Positions 60,410 to 64,000 of a DNA stretch of 64,000 nucleotides are shown here, piece after piece (positions within the stretch are counted from its first letter, which is position 1; each line of letters opens with the position of its first letter). Position numbers and translations under genes: made by a program. The stretch spans positions 1-64,000 of the forward strand of contig NZ_JBAGBW010000011.1 in the NCBI RefSeq assembly GCF_039822205.1, written 5' to 3'. The notes beneath the pieces were generated by a model. It saw only the letters and a list, made by a program, of their open reading frames with translations. It did not search any database and was not told the origin of the DNA. This DNA comes from Thermodesulfobium sp. 4217-1 (lineage in GTDB: Bacteria > Thermodesulfobiota > Thermodesulfobiia > Thermodesulfobiales > Thermodesulfobiaceae).

Positions 60410-63046
60410 TTGTTATTGATTGAAAAATTTAAGATGTTTTTGAACTATTTAAAGCACTTTTGGGCAGGGCTCAAGCTTTATAAAAAGATGAGCCTTGTTT
60501 TTGTTGCGATATCTTTTTTTATGATCTTCTTAAATATCGTCTTTATGGCATACGATCAAGCACTCGGATACAGAGAATTTATGGACACCAACTTTAACAG
60601 TGTTTTGGAGATTGAATCGAATTTTATAAATTCTAAAGTTTCAAACAATATCTTGCTTCCTATGAGCAATCTAAGCTTGAATTTGGGCAAGATGAATCTT
60701 GACAAGGGTTCCTATGATAGCCTGGAGCAATTTTTGACAAATAACCAGGCTTTTGATTCAATTTTGGTTTCAGACACAAAGGGAAATGTGGTTTTTGCTC
60801 TAAATAAAGAAAACGGAGTAATACTGCACCACGAGAATATTGCAGAGAGACCTTACTTCAAAAACGTTTCAGAAAAAAAATCATTCGTTATGTTTGGCCC
60901 TGTGCAATATGATTCTGAGAATATGGTTATCGCGGCATATCCGATATTTACACAAGGAGGCAATATTGAGGGCTTTATAATAACTGCTATATCCTTTAAA
61001 TGGTTTGATTATTTATCCGATGAAATAAACAAGGGCATTAGCGCGCCATTTAAGTTCTTTATTGTCTCAGGGGATAGGGATTCTATAAGCCTTAATCACC
61101 CTACCCAATTCAACTTTTCTGGAGAAAACTTCTTTGACAAAAAGTTTTTTAAAACCAAGATCGATGGCTCTCAATTTACAATGTTCTCAAGAGACATTGC
61201 ACACACTCCCTTTTTTATTATTGGCGGATATCCTGATTATGAAATAGCCGATAAAATCGAAAGGTTAATCTTGAATTCCCTGTTTCCTATGCTTATATTG
61301 CTCCTTTTGGCCGGATATTTTGGTTTGTTTGTAGGCAAATACTTATCGGCTTCATTGGAAAAATTGACAAGTGAGGCTGAAAGGATTTCAAAAAATCCAA
61401 TATCAGGCGAGGCTTTTACAATTTTTGAAGGCAGGGATGAGATTGCAAGGCTCTCTTTCTCGCTCCAGATTATGCTTGATGAATTTTATGCTACTCAACA
61501 GCAACTAAAAGCCACAGAGGAAGACAGTAGATTCGTAGCTCAAAACAACTCTGTTTTGATGAAGGTAGCATCTTATATCAATAGTTTTGATTCAAAGGAT
61601 GAGGTTACTGATAGGGCTATTAGCCAAATAAAAGAATTGACAGGGGCAAGCGTTGCAATGTTGTATCTATTGGACTCGTGCGGCCAAAATTTAGTGATAG
61701 ATAATTTGGTGGGAGATATTGATGACAATCTTTCTTCGATGCTCAATAGGCTGGAAATATTAAACTTTTGGGTTGGACAGGTATTTCTGGACAAAAAGGT
61801 TTCAGTTGTCTTTGATTTAAGAACCAATCCTGTATTGAAATACTCAGACGAGATACTAAAAAATGGCTATTACTCTGTAATTTGTTCTCCTTTAAATTCA
61901 AAAGAGATGCCTATTGGAGCTATCTTATTGTTGTTTAACAAGCCATTTGTATTTCAGTCTGAGCAAAGAGAATTCTTGATAAGGGTGTCTGATATGCTTT
62001 CTTTATATTTATCCAGGGTGGAAAGGGAAGAAAGGCTTGAAGACTCTACCGAAATGAATTTTTATTTTAGGGACATCTCAATAAAACTATCTGGAATGGA
62101 GACTATTGAGGATACAATTAATTTAGCGATTAACTTTCTTGTTGACAATTTGAGTTTTGTATCAGACGCAAGATGCGTTTATCTTAATGATGGAACGTCT
62201 TATAACGACTTATCAGAGTCTTGTATCTATTCTACGCCATTTGATAAATTTAAAATTTTACCTGTTAAAAAAATAAGTTGCCCAAACCTTCCATGTGATG
62301 CTGTAAAGATAGCAATAATGCCTTTAGCTCTATACTCAAAACCATTCGCCAACATTATTATTTATATAAGGCCTTTTGATATGAGGATAATACACTCTGA
62401 ATTCTTTATGAATTTAAATAATATGCTAAACCAGAAAATAGGAATTACTTATTCTATCCAACACTCAAAAGATCTTTATAAAGAAGCTCTTGAGAGCATT
62501 GCGCAATCATTAGACGCAAGAGATCCATTTTCTGCGAAACACTCAAAAAGAGTTAGCGCGTTTTCGGTGAAATTTGGGAAATATTTGAAGCTTGACAAAA
62601 AAGATATAGATGTCCTTGGTTTTGGCGCTCTTCTACACGATATCGGCAAGGTTGGAATCCCCGATAGCGTGCTCAAAAAACCAGGCAAACTAACCCAGAC
62701 AGAGTATATACTAATGCAATCGCATCCTATAGTCGGATATAATATATTAAAATCTATAAAAGAAGAGCTTATGCCGGGACTTTTAGAGATCATCTTGTAT
62801 CATCATGAAAGATATGATGGAAAAGGCTATCCATACGGTCTTAAGAGCGATGAAATTCCATTCCTTGCATCATTGGTTTCTATTGCTGATTCTTTTGAGG
62901 CTATGACTGCCGATAGGCCATACAGGAAAGGGATGAGCCAAGATGACGCGCTTGCTGAGATCAGCAGGTGTTCTGGTACTCAATTTGAACCCTATCTTGC
63001 ACAAAAATTTATTAAGATGATTTCTCAAAACGATGATGAGATCTGA
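60410..63046 (+). CDS. Membrane sensor with Cache, HAMP, GAF and HD-GYP domains
   Basis: 878 residues. A first membrane span (about 28-50) and second (about 285-308) bracket a periplasmic double-Cache sensor (AERPYFKNVSEKKSFVMFGPV). HAMP (about 308-358) and a short coiled coil lead to a GAF domain (about 380-535) and a second, poorer GAF-like region (about 550-690). The C-terminal HD-GYP domain is fully canonical: HSKRV, LLHDIGK with His743-Asp744, and HHERYDGKGYP (from 798). It should hydrolyse c-di-GMP in response to an external ligand. The TTG start at 60410 has only a weak AAGGA-type site about 20 bases away, so the exact start is uncertain. Confidence 0.92.
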   Translation: MLLIEKFKMFLNYLKHFWAGLKLYKKMSLVFVAISFFMIFLNIVFMAYDQALGYREFMDTNFNSVLEIESNFINSKVSNNILLPMSNLSLNLGKMNLDKGSYDSLEQFLTNNQAFDSILVSDTKGNVVFALNKENGVILHHENIAERPYFKNVSEKKSFVMFGPVQYDSENMVIAAYPIFTQGGNIEGFIITAISFKWFDYLSDEINKGISAPFKFFIVSGDRDSISLNHPTQFNFSGENFFDKKFFKTKIDGSQFTMFSRDIAHTPFFIIGGYPDYEIADKIERLILNSLFPMLILLLLAGYFGLFVGKYLSASLEKLTSEAERISKNPISGEAFTIFEGRDEIARLSFSLQIMLDEFYATQQQLKATEEDSRFVAQNNSVLMKVASYINSFDSKDEVTDRAISQIKELTGASVAMLYLLDSCGQNLVIDNLVGDIDDNLSSMLNRLEILNFWVGQVFLDKKVSVVFDLRTNPVLKYSDEILKNGYYSVICSPLNSKEMPIGAILLLFNKPFVFQSEQREFLIRVSDMLSLYLSRVEREERLEDSTEMNFYFRDISIKLSGMETIEDTINLAINFLVDNLSFVSDARCVYLNDGTSYNDLSESCIYSTPFDKFKILPVKKISCPNLPCDAVKIAIMPLALYSKPFANIIIYIRPFDMRIIHSEFFMNLNNMLNQKIGITYSIQHSKDLYKEALESIAQSLDARDPFSAKHSKRVSAFSVKFGKYLKLDKKDIDVLGFGALLHDIGKVGIPDSVLKKPGKLTQTEYILMQSHPIVGYNILKSIKEELMPGLLEIILYHHERYDGKGYPYGLKSDEIPFLASLVSIADSFEAMTADRPYRKGMSQDDALAEISRCSGTQFEPYLAQKFIKMISQNDDEI

Positions 63047-63105
63047 TACTAAACTCCGATTGTATTAACCTGTATTTTTGATATCAAATTTAAAAGGAGG
63101 GCAAT

Positions 63106-63549
63106 GTGACTTACGGTTTGTTTAAATTAACAAGAAAAAGTGTGATATTTACTTCTTGTCTTGCCTTTTTTCTTGGTATTTTACTTTTTTCTACGAATGC
63201 ATATGCCTTTAAAGTTGTCGATCAGGGAATATCTAAAATGGCTCCGAACAGTCAAGACTCAAACAACTTTGAGAAACTAACTGAGTTTCCACAAGACTGG
63301 CCTATTGTTTACTACTGGGTAAAATATACTGATGCATCTGTCGGAGATAAAATAGTGGCAAAATTTCAATATATAGATCAAGAGCCGACTACCTTTTCTG
63401 AAGTTTCTGACGTAGCAGATAAAGCTTCTGAGTTATTGATTGTTCACGCAGCCCTAAACCCAGGGAAAAGTTGGCCAAAAGGTAAGTATGAGGTTGTCCT
63501 GTTAGTAAACGATAAAGAATTATCTACACTTGAATATGAGGTGAAATGA
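63106..63549 (+). CDS. Small secreted protein of unknown function
   Basis: 147 residues. A Sec signal peptide (basic KLTRKS, hydrophobic core, cleavage after AYA near residue 35) leads to about 110 mature residues, probably a beta-sandwich (VYYWVKYTDASVGDKIVAKFQYID, then YEVVLLVNDKELSTLEYEV), resembling Ig-like or DUF2914-type domains. No cysteines in the mature part. GTG 63106 after AAAGGAGGG. It adjoins the YchF-like gene by one base, but a functional tie is not clear. Confidence 0.8.
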   Translation: MTYGLFKLTRKSVIFTSCLAFFLGILLFSTNAYAFKVVDQGISKMAPNSQDSNNFEKLTEFPQDWPIVYYWVKYTDASVGDKIVAKFQYIDQEPTTFSEVSDVADKASELLIVHAALNPGKSWPKGKYEVVLLVNDKELSTLEYEVK

Positions 63550-63550
63550 A

Positions 63551-64000
63551 TTGGTTGGAATAACTGCCTTTCCTTTTTCTGGTAAATCTACAGTAATAAA
63601 TCTTCTTCTAAAAAGAGGGAACAACTTAAAGTCTGAAAATGAGGGAAGGATAACTGTTCCTGATGAGAGGATTGAAATACTGAGTAAAATTTTCGAGCCA
63701 CTTAAAAAGACTCCTGCTTTTATATCCATAAAAGAGCTGTCCGCATTCGATATGAGAAAGAAAGTAGAATCCTCTCTAATAAATGACTTGAAAAATTCAG
63801 ATGTTATTTCCTTTGTAGCAAGGTCTTTTGACGTTTCGCTATATCCATATATACATCCTGATATCGATCCAAAGAGAGACATCAGAAAGTTTTTGGACGA
63901 ACTTATTATTGAGGATATTGCAATTGCTGAAAAAAGAATAAGAACTGGCACAAAAGGTCTGAAAAAAAGTAGTCAGGAAGAGAGAGAAATAGAAATATTA
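63551..64000 (+). CDS. YchF/Obg-like GTPase paralogue with eroded G-motifs (5' part)
   Basis: 150 codons from TTG 63551 (GAGGTG seven bases before) to the window end. The P-loop is GITAFPFSGKST, and RITVPDERIEILSKIFEPLKKTPAF followed by IHPDIDPKRDIRKFLDELIIEDIAIAEKRI tracks YchF closely. But the switch I stretch is shortened and the G3 region that normally reads VDIAGLVKGAS is replaced by SIKELSAFD, lacking the DxxG motif. YchF is a ribosome-associated ATPase; this may be a divergent paralogue with altered nucleotide use. The rest lies outside. Confidence 0.75.
   Translation, partial: MVGITAFPFSGKSTVINLLLKRGNNLKSENEGRITVPDERIEILSKIFEPLKKTPAFISIKELSAFDMRKKVESSLINDLKNSDVISFVARSFDVSLYPYIHPDIDPKRDIRKFLDELIIEDIAIAEKRIRTGTKGLKKSSQEEREIEIL

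Noticed and set aside
63520-63951. 143-residue minus-strand frame near the window end
   Set aside because: It is antisense to the YchF-like gene, whose plus-strand alignment to the family is clear and continues to the window end.

Overview
The window is an AT-rich chromosomal segment of a diderm, probably anaerobic and moderately thermophilic bacterium. An outer membrane is implied by the mlaE-mlaF-mlaD (MCE) operon. Selenocysteine use is implied by selC and selB. Menaquinone is made by the futalosine route (mqnA, C, D, E). An archaeal-type ATP-dependent DNA ligase, a SpoVS homologue, SpoVS-adjacent envelope genes and HcyS-type homocysteine synthesis are also present. This mix resembles deep-branching sulfate reducers of the Thermodesulfobium type; that assignment is inference from gene content, not a database match. 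There are no rRNA genes, CRISPR arrays or prophage. The one mobile element is an IS1634-like insertion sequence.

Layout. 1-8.3 kb: the 3'-truncated (window edge) gene of a chemoreceptor on the minus strand, an rRNA pseudouridine synthase, a TusA-like protein overlapping a NifS-like protein that lacks its PLP lysine, an Rrf2 regulator, then an IS1634-family element bounded by a perfect 94-bp direct repeat, and a MurJ-like flippase. 8.3-11.8 kb: tRNA-Pro, spoVS, a DUF4446 gene, an M23 peptidase, bactofilin, rsmI and a YbjQ gene; DUF4446 and rsmI appear to use the unusual starts ATA and CTG. 11.8-18.2 kb: metG-tatD, a MEMO1-family gene, cutA and mlaEFD. 18.2-23.1 kb: an aspartate-family cluster (apgM-like, thrB, lysC, and a two-gene homocysteine synthesis pair).

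23.1-30 kb: tRNA-Gln, a PfkB kinase, then selC-selB-tatC-mobA/fdhD fusion-tatA, which reads as a kit for making and exporting a selenium- and molybdenum/tungsten-containing formate dehydrogenase; a convergent NCS2 purine permease follows. 30-43 kb: typA, alr, an orphan amino-acid-binding lipoprotein, two tandem HD-GYP proteins, glmU, prs, a LysR regulator, and dnaX-ybaB-recR. dnaX carries an A-AAA-AAG slippery heptamer followed at once by a -1 frame stop.

43-54.2 kb: an SH3-like membrane protein, then GT4-GH130 and, 5 kb later, GH130-GT4 (with an extra helical domain) on the plus strand. Between them on the minus strand lie tetR-mqnD-mqnE-mqnA-mqnC and a DUF488 gene. A 14-bp inverted repeat sits upstream of tetR. 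The paired GT4/GH130 genes are the best candidate here for an undescribed glycan (probably mannoside) synthesis-turnover system.

54.2-64 kb: coaX, an EF-G-like GTPase, the ATP-dependent ligase, a class V aminotransferase, a large membrane HD-GYP sensor, a small secreted protein, and the 5' part of a YchF-like protein whose G-motifs look eroded.
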